From DATILI01 sp035476635 (GTDB lineage Bacteria > Pseudomonadota > Gammaproteobacteria > Burkholderiales > Burkholderiaceae_C): 17,610 nucleotides of DNA. This document shows positions 1 through 6,946 of this stretch, piece after piece (position 1 is the first letter of the stretch; every line of letters starts with the position of its first letter). The notes beneath the pieces are model-generated. The model ran no database searches. It worked only from the letters and a program-made list of their open reading frames with translations, and was not told where the DNA came from. A program made the position numbers and the translations under genes. The stretch covers positions 1 through 17,610 of the forward strand of contig DATILI010000320.1 in assembly GCA_035476635.1 (NCBI GenBank), read 5' to 3'.

Positions 1-1
1 C

Positions 2-172
2 CTATTTGCCGCCGCGCGACAGCCAGATGGCAAGTGCAATCAGCACGCCGGCCAGCGCGAAACCCCAGGCGTCGGTGGCGTGCCAATGTGTGCCGGCCAT
101 GCCGTGGCCGTCGTGCGCCCATGCGGCGTTTGACAGCAACAGGGCGGGAATCGCGTTGATTGCAAATTTCAT
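2..172 (-). CDS. Small His-rich single-pass membrane peptide in the urease operon (56 aa)
   Basis: This 56-residue reading frame starts 24 nt after the ureA stop, with GGAG about 10 nt upstream of its ATG, and ends in TAG at the left edge of the window. A hydrophobic signal-like segment (residues 1-19) ends in AWA. A short histidine cluster follows (H20, H23, H29, H31, in the stretch HDGHGMAGTHWHATD), then one membrane helix (about 36-51) and the tail SRGGK. The His cluster next to AHDGHG resembles the N-terminus of HupE/UreJ nickel transporters, but the protein is far too short to be one. Inference: an envelope peptide of the urease operon, possibly binding nickel or another metal. No named family is recognised. 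Confidence 0.7.
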   Translation of the reverse strand: MKFAINAIPALLLSNAAWAHDGHGMAGTHWHATDAWGFALAGVLIALAIWLSRGGK

Positions 173-196
173 GGCTATCGGTCTCCGTGGTACAGG

Positions 197-499
197 CTAG
201 ACAATCGGCTGGTGCACGGTGACCAGCTTGGTCCCGTCGGGAAAGGTCGCTTCCACCTGGATGTCGGGAATCATCTCGGCGATGCCGTCCATCACATCGG
301 CACGCGTCAGCACCTCGCGCCCGGCGCTCATGAGCTGCGCCACGGTGTTGCCGTCGCGCGCGCCTTCCATCACGGCGGCGGAGATCAGCGCCACGGCTTC
401 GGGGTAGTTGAGCTTGAGCCCGCGCGCGCGGCGCCGTTCGGCCAGCAGGGCTGCAGTAAAGATGAGCAGCTTGTCTTTTTCGCGGGGCGTCAGTTCCAT
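197..499 (-). CDS. ureA: Urease gamma subunit UreA
   Basis: The 100-residue product begins MELTPREKDKLLIF and ends HQPIV, the standard length and the start and end motifs of bacterial urease gamma subunits. The central GLKLNYPEAVALIS and EGARDG segments are family hallmarks. UreA packs with the beta and alpha subunits in the cytoplasmic nickel enzyme that splits urea into ammonia and carbamate. The chosen ATG at 499 gives the family N-terminus; the frame stays open upstream to about 592, but that extension has no urease similarity and covers the promoter. The other structural genes should lie beyond the left edge. ureD, usually just upstream, is instead at 15564-16394, so ureA seems to begin its own transcript from the sigma-54-like promoter at 534-550. 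Confidence 0.97.
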   Translation of the reverse strand: MELTPREKDKLLIFTAALLAERRRARGLKLNYPEAVALISAAVMEGARDGNTVAQLMSAGREVLTRADVMDGIAEMIPDIQVEATFPDGTKLVTVHQPIV

Positions 500-533
500 A
501 GGATGGTAGGTTCCATGTCTCCAAACGATTATG

Positions 534-550
534 TTGCAAGCCGCGTGCCG
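534..550 (-). promoter_or_regulatory. ureA: Candidate sigma-54 (RpoN) promoter for ureA
   Basis: Read on the minus strand, the sequence CGGCACGCGGCTTGCAA matches the sigma-54 consensus TGGCACG-N4-TTGCA at every fixed position except the first (C for T), with exact spacing between the -24 GG and -12 GC. Transcription would start near 524, leaving a leader of about 25 nt before the ureA ATG at 499. Sigma-54 control with NtrC is common for nitrogen-scavenging genes. No clear NtrC site was seen in the 113-bp divergent region, so the activator is unknown. Confidence 0.7.
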
Positions 551-612
551 GGCCATACGGCAGATGGCGTAGAGCCGGTGCGGCCGTGGCATGAAACCTG
601 CACCTTTGGACT

Positions 613-3600
613 GTGAGCGAGACCCAGACTTCCCCGGCCGGCCCCGAGGCGCCCCAGCGCGTCGTGAAGGTCCGGCGCGACTACAACAGCTGGGTCGCCA
701 GCGAAACCATGGAAGACTACGCGCTGCGCTACACGCCGCAGCGCTTTCGCAAATGGCCGGAGTGGCGGGTGGCCAACACCGCCTTTGGTGCCGCCTCGTT
801 CCTGATTCTCGAAGCCGTCGGCGCCACCCTGCTGGTGCAATACGGCTTTCTCAATGCGTTCTGGGCGATCGTCGCCACCGGCCTGATCATCTTCCTGGCC
901 GGCCTGCCGATCAGCATCTACGCCGCGCGCTATGGCGTGGATATGGACTTGCTCACGCGCGGCGCGGGCTTCGGCTACATCGGCTCGACCATCACCTCGT
1001 TGATCTACGCCTCGTTCACCTTCATCTTCTTCGCGCTGGAGGCGGCGGTCATGGCCTACGCGCTGGAATTGGCGTTGGGGATCCCGCCGAGCTGGGGCTA
1101 CCTGGTATGCGCGCTGGTGGTGATTCCGCTGGTCACGCACGGTGTGTCGGTCATCAGCAGGCTGCAGATCTGGACCCAGCCGCTGTGGCTCGTGATGTTG
1201 GTCGTGCCCTTCATTTATGTCTTCATGCGCGATCCTGGTGCGTTCTCCGGCATCGTGCACTACAAAGGTGAGAAGGGCGCGAGCCCCAGTTTCGATTTGC
1301 ATCTTTTTGGTGCCGCCCTGACGGTCGGCATTGCGCTCATCACGCAGATGGGCGAGCAGGCCGACTACCTGCGCTTCATGCCCGCCAAGACCGCCGCCCA
1401 TCGTGGCCGCTGGTGGGCCGGGGTGTTGGTGGGCGGGCCGGGCTGGGTGGTGCTGGGCGTCGTCAAGATGCTGGGCGGTGCCTTGCTCGCTTACCTGGCG
1501 ATCACCCATATGGTGCCGATCGACCGCGCGGTGGACCCCAACCAGATGTATTTGGCGGCCTACGAGTACGTATTTCCGCACTATGGCTGGGCGGTTGCTG
1601 CCACCGCCTTGTTCGTCGTCGTGTCCCAATTGAAGATCAACGTGACCAACGCCTATGCCGGCTCGCTGGCCTGGTCCAACTTCTTTTCGCGCGTGACGCA
1701 CAGCCACCCCGGGCGCGTGGTCTGGGTGGTGTTCAACACGCTGATCGCCTTCATGCTGATGGAGATGAACGTATTCGAGGCACTGGGCGACGTGCTCGGC
1801 CTGTACTCGAACATCGCCATCGCCTGGATGATGGCCGTGGTGGCCGACCTCGTCATCAACAAGCCACTGGGCCTGTCGCCACCGGGCATCGAGTTCAAGC
1901 GCGCCTATCTCTACGACATCAATCCGGTGGGTGTCGGCGCGATGGCGCTGGCCTCGGCGCTGTCGATCTCGGCGCACCTCGGGCTGTTCGGCCCGTCGGC
2001 GCAGGCCTTCTCGGCATTGATCGCGCTGGGCACCGCCTTCGTAGCCACACCGCTGATTGCCTGGGGTACCCGCGGTCGCTACTACATCGCGCGGTCGCCG
2101 GTCATTCCGATCGCGGTGGCGCTGCCCGATGTGCAGGCCGACCCGGGCGACCCTGGCTACCAGCGCTATGTCCTGCAGCGCTGCGTCATCTGCGAGCGCG
2201 AGTACGAGGGGCCGGACATGGCCCAGTGTCCCGCCTACCAGGGCGCGATCTGCTCGCTGTGCTGCACGCTGGACGCGCGCTGCGGCGACTTGTGCAAGCC
2301 GCACGCGAGTCTGTCCACGCAATGGTCGGCCACCCTGCGCTGGCTGCTGCCACGGCCCATCTGGCCTTACCTGGACACCGGCCTGGGCCACTTCCTGCTG
2401 CTGATGCTGGTGATCGTGCCTTTGCTGGCGGCCGTGTTCGGCCTGCTCTACCACCAGGAGTTGCGGGCGCTGGCCGAGGCGGTGGGCGTGGCGCGCGAGG
2501 CCTCGGCCTTGTCCGAAATGGGCTTGCGCTCCGGCTTTCTCAAGGCCTACATGGCCTTGCTGGTGGTCGCCGGCATCGTCGCCTGGTGGCTGGTGCTGGC
2601 GCACAAGAGCCGGCAGGTGGCGCAGGAAGAGTCGAATCGGCAAACCCATTTGCTGACGCGCGAGATCGAGTTGCACCGGCAGACCGACGAAGCCCTGCAG
2701 CAGGCCAAGCGCGCCGCGGAGATGGCGCGCGAACAGGCTGACCTCGCCAACCAGGCCAAGAGCCGCTACATCAGCGCCATCAGCCACGAGTTGCGCACAC
2801 CGCTCAACAGCATCCTGGGCTATGCCCAGCTGATGGGCGAGGACACCAGCGTGCCCCCGCATCGCAAGCAGGCCGTCAACGTGATCAAGCGCGGCGGCGA
2901 GCACCTGCTGTCGCTGATCGAGGGCACCCTGGACATCGCACGCATCGAGTCCGGCAAGCTCACGCTGAATGTCAAGCCGATGGCGTTTGCCGACTGCGTG
3001 CATGAGATGGCCGGCATGTTCGAGCTGCAGGCCTCGGCCAAGGGCCTGGCGTTTTCCTTCGAAGCGGAAGGCGTGCTGCCCGAGGTGGTGCGGGCCGACG
3101 AGAAGCGCGTGCGCCAGATCCTGTTCAACCTGCTGGGCAATGCCATCAAGTTCACCAGCGTTGGCCAGGTCACCTTGCGGCTGCGCCATGCGCGCGAGAT
3201 GGCGCACATCGAGATCGTGGATACCGGCCCGGGCATGAGCGCACTGGAGCTTGAAAAAATCTTCGAACCGTTCGCACGCGGCGAATCCTCCGCCCAGTCC
3301 ACCCAATCCGCACCTGGCGCAGGCCTGGGCCTGACCATTGCCAAGATGCTGACCGACCTGATGGGCGGCGAGATGAAAGTCGTCACCGCGCCGGGCAGCG
3401 GTTCGGTGTTCCGGGTCAAGCTGTTCCTGCCCGAGGTGCGCGGCGCCACGATTGCCGGCATGGCCCATGCCACGGCGCCCAAGCTCCGGCGCGGCTACGA
3501 AGGGGCGCGGCGCAAGCTGCTGGTGGTGGACAACGAAGAGGCCGACCGCGACTTGCTCGTGCAACTGCTGGAGCCGCTGGGCTTTGAGTTGCGCACCGCC

Positions 3601-4155
3601 GCCAGCGGCCACGATGCGCTGGACCTGCTGGCCGCCGGCTACCGGCCCGATGCGGTGCTGATGGACCTGGCCATGCCAGGCATCGACGGCTGGGAGACCA
3701 TCCGCCGCATGCGCCGCCTGCCGGAATTGAATGCCCACGTGGCCATCGTTTCCGCCAACGCCTTCGACAAGGGGCTGGACAACGATGTCGGCATACGGCC
3801 CGAAGACTTTGTCTTGAAGCCCGTGCGCCACAGCGAGCTGCTGGATTGGCTGGAGCGGCGCCTTGCGCTGCGCTGGCTTGCGCAAGCTCCGACCCTGCCC
3901 GAGCCGGCGCCACCGATGACTGCCGTGATTGCAGGGGCGACGGCCTACCCGCCGCGCCCGCAACTGGAAGCACTGCAGGACCTGGTCAACCTGGGCTACT
4001 ACCGCGGCATCCTGAACCAGCTCGATGAAATGGAGGCGGCGCATCCTGGCAGCGCCGCCTTTGTCGCGCTCCTGCGTGAGCTGGCGCGCCAGTTCCAGTT
4101 CGACGCGATGAGCCGGCAACTGGTGCCCGCATTGGCTGGGGCCAGGCAGCCATGA
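613..4155 (+). CDS. NCS1 transporter-hybrid histidine kinase fusion (1180 aa)
   Basis: One continuous frame joins a transporter to a hybrid sensor kinase. Residues 20-490 form an NCS1 (nucleobase/allantoin/hydantoin:cation symporter-like) domain with about 12 hydrophobic segments, DYLRFMP at 251-257 and NVTNAYAG at 343-350. A cysteine knuckle (C524, C527, C539, C547, C550, C551, C557, C561, H564) follows. Two further membrane segments (594-613, 645-664), a helical linker (668-718), a HisKA/HATPase core (H725 in SHELRTPLN; N-box near N843; DTGPGM 870-875; GAGLGL 902-907) and a receiver (D973, phospho-acceptor D1018, S1047, K1069) complete it. The C-terminal helical tail lacks an obvious Hpt histidine. 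The start is GTG 613: an in-frame TGA at 592-594 limits upstream choices, and the conserved RDYNSWVASETMEDYALRYT segment begins at residue 22. The ribosome site is poor. The stop overlaps the next gene (ATGA). The architecture resembles CbrA-type transporter kinases (SLC5-based), but with an NCS1 module. The ligand is unknown; nitrogen compounds are likely from context. Confidence 0.9.
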   Translation: MSETQTSPAGPEAPQRVVKVRRDYNSWVASETMEDYALRYTPQRFRKWPEWRVANTAFGAASFLILEAVGATLLVQYGFLNAFWAIVATGLIIFLAGLPISIYAARYGVDMDLLTRGAGFGYIGSTITSLIYASFTFIFFALEAAVMAYALELALGIPPSWGYLVCALVVIPLVTHGVSVISRLQIWTQPLWLVMLVVPFIYVFMRDPGAFSGIVHYKGEKGASPSFDLHLFGAALTVGIALITQMGEQADYLRFMPAKTAAHRGRWWAGVLVGGPGWVVLGVVKMLGGALLAYLAITHMVPIDRAVDPNQMYLAAYEYVFPHYGWAVAATALFVVVSQLKINVTNAYAGSLAWSNFFSRVTHSHPGRVVWVVFNTLIAFMLMEMNVFEALGDVLGLYSNIAIAWMMAVVADLVINKPLGLSPPGIEFKRAYLYDINPVGVGAMALASALSISAHLGLFGPSAQAFSALIALGTAFVATPLIAWGTRGRYYIARSPVIPIAVALPDVQADPGDPGYQRYVLQRCVICEREYEGPDMAQCPAYQGAICSLCCTLDARCGDLCKPHASLSTQWSATLRWLLPRPIWPYLDTGLGHFLLLMLVIVPLLAAVFGLLYHQELRALAEAVGVAREASALSEMGLRSGFLKAYMALLVVAGIVAWWLVLAHKSRQVAQEESNRQTHLLTREIELHRQTDEALQQAKRAAEMAREQADLANQAKSRYISAISHELRTPLNSILGYAQLMGEDTSVPPHRKQAVNVIKRGGEHLLSLIEGTLDIARIESGKLTLNVKPMAFADCVHEMAGMFELQASAKGLAFSFEAEGVLPEVVRADEKRVRQILFNLLGNAIKFTSVGQVTLRLRHAREMAHIEIVDTGPGMSALELEKIFEPFARGESSAQSTQSAPGAGLGLTIAKMLTDLMGGEMKVVTAPGSGSVFRVKLFLPEVRGATIAGMAHATAPKLRRGYEGARRKLLVVDNEEADRDLLVQLLEPLGFELRTAASGHDALDLLAAGYRPDAVLMDLAMPGIDGWETIRRMRRLPELNAHVAIVSANAFDKGLDNDVGIRPEDFVLKPVRHSELLDWLERRLALRWLAQAPTLPEPAPPMTAVIAGATAYPPRPQLEALQDLVNLGYYRGILNQLDEMEAAHPGSAAFVALLRELARQFQFDAMSRQLVPALAGARQP

Positions 4156-5138
4156 GCACCGCGCCGCTGCACCACACCCTGGACCGCGCCAACAGCGACG
4201 TGGTGCTGATCGTGGACGACGTGCCCGACAACCTCGCGGTGCTGCACGACGCGCTGGACGAGTCGGGCTACACCGTGCTGGTGGCAACCTCCGGCGAGCA
4301 GGCGCTGCAGCGCGCCGCGCAGGCCCTGCCGGACATCGTGCTGCTGGACGCGATGATGCCCGGCATGGATGGCTTTGAAGTGGCCAAGCGCCTGAAGGCC
4401 ATGCCGGCCACCGCGCACATTCCCATCATCTTCATGACCGGCCTGACCGAGACCGAGCATCTCGTGGCCGCGCTGGACGCCGGCGGCGTGGACTACGTCA
4501 ACAAGCCGATCAAGCCCAAGGAAGTGCTGGCCCGCATGAACGTGCACATGCAGGGCGCGCGCCAGGCGCGGCAAACGCGCAATGCGCTCGACGCGTTCGG
4601 CTACGCCAGCATCACCGTGCGCGCCAGCGACGGCAGGCTCATGTGGCAAACGCCCCTGGCGCGCGACCTGCTGCGCGCCTACTACGGCACCAGCGCGCCC
4701 GAGGCACCCGAGCCTGTCGTGGCCTGGCTGCGCCGGTATTTGAAAGACGCCGAGAAACAGATCGAGCCGCCGCGCCTGAGCACCGAGCAAGGGGCGCGGC
4801 GCCTCACGTTCCGACTGCACCAGCAGACCGGCGACAGTGAGGGCGGCGGCGAGGGCGGCGGCGACTGGCTGATCGTGATGCGCGAAGAATCGGACACTGC
4901 GGTGATCGAGGCCATGAGCCTGTCCTTCAAGCTTACGGCGCGCGAGGCCGAAGTCCTGTACTGGGTGGTCAAGGGCAAGATCAACCGCGACATCGCCGAC
5001 ATCCTCGGCGCCAGCCCGGCCACCGTCAAGAAGCACCTGGAGCGCATCTTCGCCAAGCTCGGCGTGGAAACCCGCACCTCGGCCGCGGCCATGGCGCTGA
5101 ATCGCATCCGGCAACTGCACCCGCAGTTCGAGGGGTAA
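4152..5138 (+). CDS. LuxR-family response regulator, partner of the transporter-kinase
   Basis: The 328-residue protein has an N-terminal receiver (acidic pair D22/D23, phospho-acceptor D66 in LLDAMMPGMDG, T96, K118). A middle segment of about 100 residues (145-245) holds a PAS-like stretch (SITVRASDGRLMWQTPLA) and a Gly-rich loop (230-237). A LuxR/GerE helix-turn-helix follows at 259-312 (LTAREAEVLYWVVKG, INRDIADILGASPATVKKHL). Its ATG overlaps the stop of the upstream hybrid kinase by 4 nt, so the two are translationally coupled and very likely a cognate phosphorelay. The output is DNA binding. The targets are not visible, but the adjacent ureA and urt operons are the natural candidates. 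It converges on the caspase-like gene, with 9 bp between stops and no terminator seen. Confidence 0.92.
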   Translation: MSTAPLHHTLDRANSDVVLIVDDVPDNLAVLHDALDESGYTVLVATSGEQALQRAAQALPDIVLLDAMMPGMDGFEVAKRLKAMPATAHIPIIFMTGLTETEHLVAALDAGGVDYVNKPIKPKEVLARMNVHMQGARQARQTRNALDAFGYASITVRASDGRLMWQTPLARDLLRAYYGTSAPEAPEPVVAWLRRYLKDAEKQIEPPRLSTEQGARRLTFRLHQQTGDSEGGGEGGGDWLIVMREESDTAVIEAMSLSFKLTAREAEVLYWVVKGKINRDIADILGASPATVKKHLERIFAKLGVETRTSAAAMALNRIRQLHPQFEG

Positions 5139-5147
5139 TGGCGGGGC

Positions 5148-6704
5148 TCAGCTGCGCCTGGACCGCGCCGTGACCTCGCGCACGAGGATGGTCGGCGCGC
5201 CCGACGTCCGCTCGCGCAACTCGATCACCATCCGCACCGGGTAACCCCAGCCCGGTTCGAACCAGAAGCTGTACTTGGTGCGATTCCCCGACTGAAAGCT
5301 TGCGTTCACATCCACCTTGAACGTATCCACCACACCCAGTGGTGTCGTGATCTTCTCGCGCGCCACGATGCGCGAGTCAACGTCCATCCATTGCTTTGCG
5401 CCACCGGGGCTGGTGTGCACGGAGCGGATGCTGGCGCGCTTGCCGACGCTGAATTCGCTGCCTGGCACGACGCTCCAGGGTGGGTCGTACTCGCCAAACA
5501 CATCCTTGAACACGAAGCCGGCTTGATTGACCACGATCGTTCCGGTGCCCGGGGCCGCATCTTCGAACAGGTCGGGGCCGACCTTTTTCGTTACGGATGT
5601 CGTGGTGCGAAACACCACGCCGGTCAGGCCATTCTTGTAAATCAGTTCGGTGCGGTCGCCATCGCGCAGCGAATAGACGAGATCGGCCACGCCATGGCTG
5701 TCGGCTTGCGCCACGATGGCGATTTTCTGCAGGCTGTTCAGGCGGAATTGCGCCAGGTCGCTGATCAGGCCGCTCGGATATTTGACGAGGAACGCATGAA
5801 AGTCATCGAAGCGGTCGCTGTCCTTGATCCTGTCCCATTCGGCCTTTTGCTGCGCGAAGCTACGCTCGCGGTCCGCGACCTCGGGGCGCGGCGCGATGGC
5901 CACGCCGTGGTTGAACACGAAGTCGTCCTCCAGGCTTGTGCTTTCCCAGGGCACCTGACGGCCACGGCTCTTCTTGAGCACGTGGTAGCGCACGCGCTTG
6001 AACACGTCCTCGATGCGGGCCGTGGGCTTCTTCAGTTCCTCCAGCAGGTAGCCTGTGTATAGACCGTTGGCGCTCGCTTCGTCGCCGTCCGCGGCCACAT
6101 TGCCGGGGGCCGTGGCATAGGCGAGGAAGGTGCCGGGCGGCGCGTCCATCGGCGCCAGGCCTTTGGCCGAGGCCTTGTCGGAGAATGGGTTGTCCCGGCA
6201 GGCATCGAGCACCAGGATGTTCATGCGGGTGCCCGCTGACTTGAAGGCATCGATGACGACGCCCAGGCTCACCGTCTGCTGCGCGACATCGGCGGCACGG
6301 GCGATCCGGGCATCGACGGGCACCATGAAATTGTGGAAGTCCAACTGCACACCATGGCCGGCGTAGTACAGCAGGCCCACGCCGCGCTTGTCTTGCAGGC
6401 GTTCGCGCGCCTGGGCAATGGCCTCGACCATGCGCGCCTTGCTGCCGTCGCGCAGCTCGATCACCGAGAAGCCCAGTTGCTGCAGGGTATCGGCCATGGC
6501 GCGTGCGTCGTTGGCGGGGTTTGCCAGCTGCGCCGGTGCGGGGTAGGCAGCATTGCCAATGACCAGGGCGATCCGGATGTCCGCGGGTGCCTGGGCTTGC
6601 ACGGGCGCGAAGGCCAGTACCAGGGCGGCCGCGACGAACCGCCACGGCCGCAGAGCCAGGCTGCCTGCGTGCACATGCAAGAGAATGCCGGGGCCATTGC
6701 GCAT
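5148..6704 (-). CDS. Secreted caspase-fold (peptidase C14) protein
   Basis: Starting at the ATG at 6704 (AGGAG 6 nt upstream), the product has 518 residues. A longer in-frame start at 6809 has no such site. Residues 19-38 form a signal peptide or membrane anchor (WRFVAAALVLAFAPVQAQA). The caspase fold runs about 43-265, with IRIALVIGNAAY, the catalytic His in LLYYAGHGVQ (H117) and the catalytic Cys in ILVLDACRDNPF (C169), so both members of the dyad are present. The C-terminal half (about 335-518) is beta-rich, with GWGYPVRMVIELRE near the end, and is not assigned to a family. Such proteins are bacterial metacaspase-like cysteine peptidases, often annotated caspase family protein. The substrate is unknown. 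It is divergent from urtA and no functional tie to urea use is evident. Confidence 0.88.
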   Translation of the reverse strand: MRNGPGILLHVHAGSLALRPWRFVAAALVLAFAPVQAQAPADIRIALVIGNAAYPAPAQLANPANDARAMADTLQQLGFSVIELRDGSKARMVEAIAQARERLQDKRGVGLLYYAGHGVQLDFHNFMVPVDARIARAADVAQQTVSLGVVIDAFKSAGTRMNILVLDACRDNPFSDKASAKGLAPMDAPPGTFLAYATAPGNVAADGDEASANGLYTGYLLEELKKPTARIEDVFKRVRYHVLKKSRGRQVPWESTSLEDDFVFNHGVAIAPRPEVADRERSFAQQKAEWDRIKDSDRFDDFHAFLVKYPSGLISDLAQFRLNSLQKIAIVAQADSHGVADLVYSLRDGDRTELIYKNGLTGVVFRTTTSVTKKVGPDLFEDAAPGTGTIVVNQAGFVFKDVFGEYDPPWSVVPGSEFSVGKRASIRSVHTSPGGAKQWMDVDSRIVAREKITTPLGVVDTFKVDVNASFQSGNRTKYSFWFEPGWGYPVRMVIELRERTSGAPTILVREVTARSRRS

Positions 6705-6737
6705 GGACTGCTCCTGGTGCCTTGGATGCGGGATTCT

Positions 6738-6754
6738 TGCACATCGGGGTGGCA
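6738..6754. promoter_or_regulatory. Weak NtrC-like site upstream of urtA
   Basis: TGCACATCGGGGTGGCA partly follows the NtrC inverted repeat TGCACC-N5-GGTGCA: the left half matches 5 of 6, the right half is imperfect. It lies about 150 bp upstream of the candidate sigma-54 promoter at 6888, an enhancer-like distance. It is equally close to the caspase-like gene on the other strand. Weak evidence. Confidence 0.2.
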
Positions 6755-6887
6755 CGGATTCGTCAATGCGAGAGACGGGCTTCGGCAAGCGCTGAGCCCC
6801 ATACGCCATCCGCCGTATATCCGGGCCACCGGCTTCTCCCTAGCATCAAACCGTCCGCATCAGAGGCGCTCCGCAAACGGGGCGGGA

Positions 6888-6904
6888 TGGGGCGAGTTCA
6901 GCTT
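6888..6904 (+). promoter_or_regulatory. urtA: Possible sigma-54-like promoter of urtA
   Basis: TGGGGCGAGTTCAGCTT keeps the invariant GG and GC of sigma-54 promoters at the right 10-nt spacing, but otherwise matches the consensus only partly. It would start transcripts near 6914, 33 nt before the urtA ATG. No convincing sigma-70 promoter was found in the 242-bp caspase-urtA divergent region. Tentative. Confidence 0.28.
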
Positions 6905-6946
6905 GATCTGGTTTTAATCCGGTTTTACTTCGCAGGAGAAGCACAC

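Noticed and set aside
3913..4152. Hpt phosphotransfer domain at the C-terminus of the hybrid kinase
   Set aside because: The tail is helical but lacks the Hpt HxxKG-type histidine motif.
529..4287. 1252-codon open frame antisense to the transporter-kinase
   Set aside because: It mirrors the real gene in high-GC DNA, is rich in Arg/Gln/His/Ala/Gly with no domain or hydrophobic pattern, while the plus-strand frame has full NCS1/HK/REC motifs.
6750..6765. TGGCACGGATTCGTCA as a sigma-54 promoter for urtA
   Set aside because: The -24 box is good, but the -12 GC is missing at the required spacing and it lies almost 200 bp from the ATG.
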